Shown here: positions 30,039-30,040 of the stretch, piece by piece
Layout of the letters: each line of letters starts with the position of its first letter
Position numbering within the stretch: position 1 is the stretch's first letter
NCBI GenBank assembly: GCA_046094825.1
Contig: JBJTIF010000050.1
Coordinates: 1 to 30,040 of the forward strand
Length of the DNA: 30,040 bases
Source of the DNA: JBJTIF01 sp046094825
Lineage (GTDB): Bacteria > Actinomycetota > UBA4738 > HRBIN12
Direction of reading: 5' to 3'
The notes under the pieces: model-generated
What the model saw: only the letters and a program-made list of their open reading frames with translations
Told to the model about the DNA's origin: nothing
Databases searched by the model: none
Position numbers and translations under genes: made by a program

Positions 30039-30040
30039 AC

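Overview
The window comes from a very GC-rich bacterium with GTG as well as ATG starts, tightly overlapping genes and many start codons placed directly behind a -10 element. The trio SCO1664-family protein / DUF3090 protein / MSMEG_4193-type phosphomutase, the 11-bp GTTCA-type PHO box and the protein styles fit a high-GC Chloroflexota lineage (Limnocylindria/Ellin6529-like) or an early-branching Actinomycetota. I cannot decide between these from the sequence alone. No tRNA, rRNA, CRISPR array, transposase or phage gene was seen.

Layout. (1) 2-7126, +: the 3' end of a giant secreted protein made only of tandem InlB-B-like repeats. I count 27 full repeats, each with four cysteines. It ends before a 22-bp perfect inverted repeat. 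(2) 7227-7477: a regulatory region with a tandem 12-bp direct repeat, a good sigma70-type promoter and a foldable leader. It drives a secreted right-handed beta-helix/MBG-domain protein (7478-10935) that is interrupted by a one-base frameshift near 9276. (3) 11079-17340: two paralogous membrane-anchored beta-sandwich proteins on either side of an oppositely oriented beta-propeller-like lipoprotein. The second paralog carries an Arg/Ala/Gly-rich tail of about 700 residues built on an 11-residue repeat. (4) 17364-22800, +: a DMT transporter, prephenate dehydratase, two tandem PQQ-type beta-propeller paralogs and a small thioredoxin-fold protein. (5) 22849-24755, -: a rhomboid protease with a Cys-rich N-terminus, translationally coupled to a thioredoxin-like lipoprotein. 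(6) 24834-28791, -: a six-gene operon in which every junction overlaps: phoR-like kinase, methylglyoxal synthase, phosphomutase, DUF3090, SCO1664-family kinase-like protein and a methylguanine-DNA methyltransferase homologue. (7) 28833-29960, +: a PHO box and pstS, divergent from the phoR-like operon, then a strong hairpin at the window edge.

Working together. Regions 1-3 are mostly cell-surface proteins. Regions 6-7 look like a phosphate-response locus: a PHO box and phosphate-binding protein on one side, and on the other a sensor kinase directly coupled to methylglyoxal synthase, an enzyme that releases phosphate from dihydroxyacetone phosphate. The most unusual single object is the hendecad tail at about 15160-17260.
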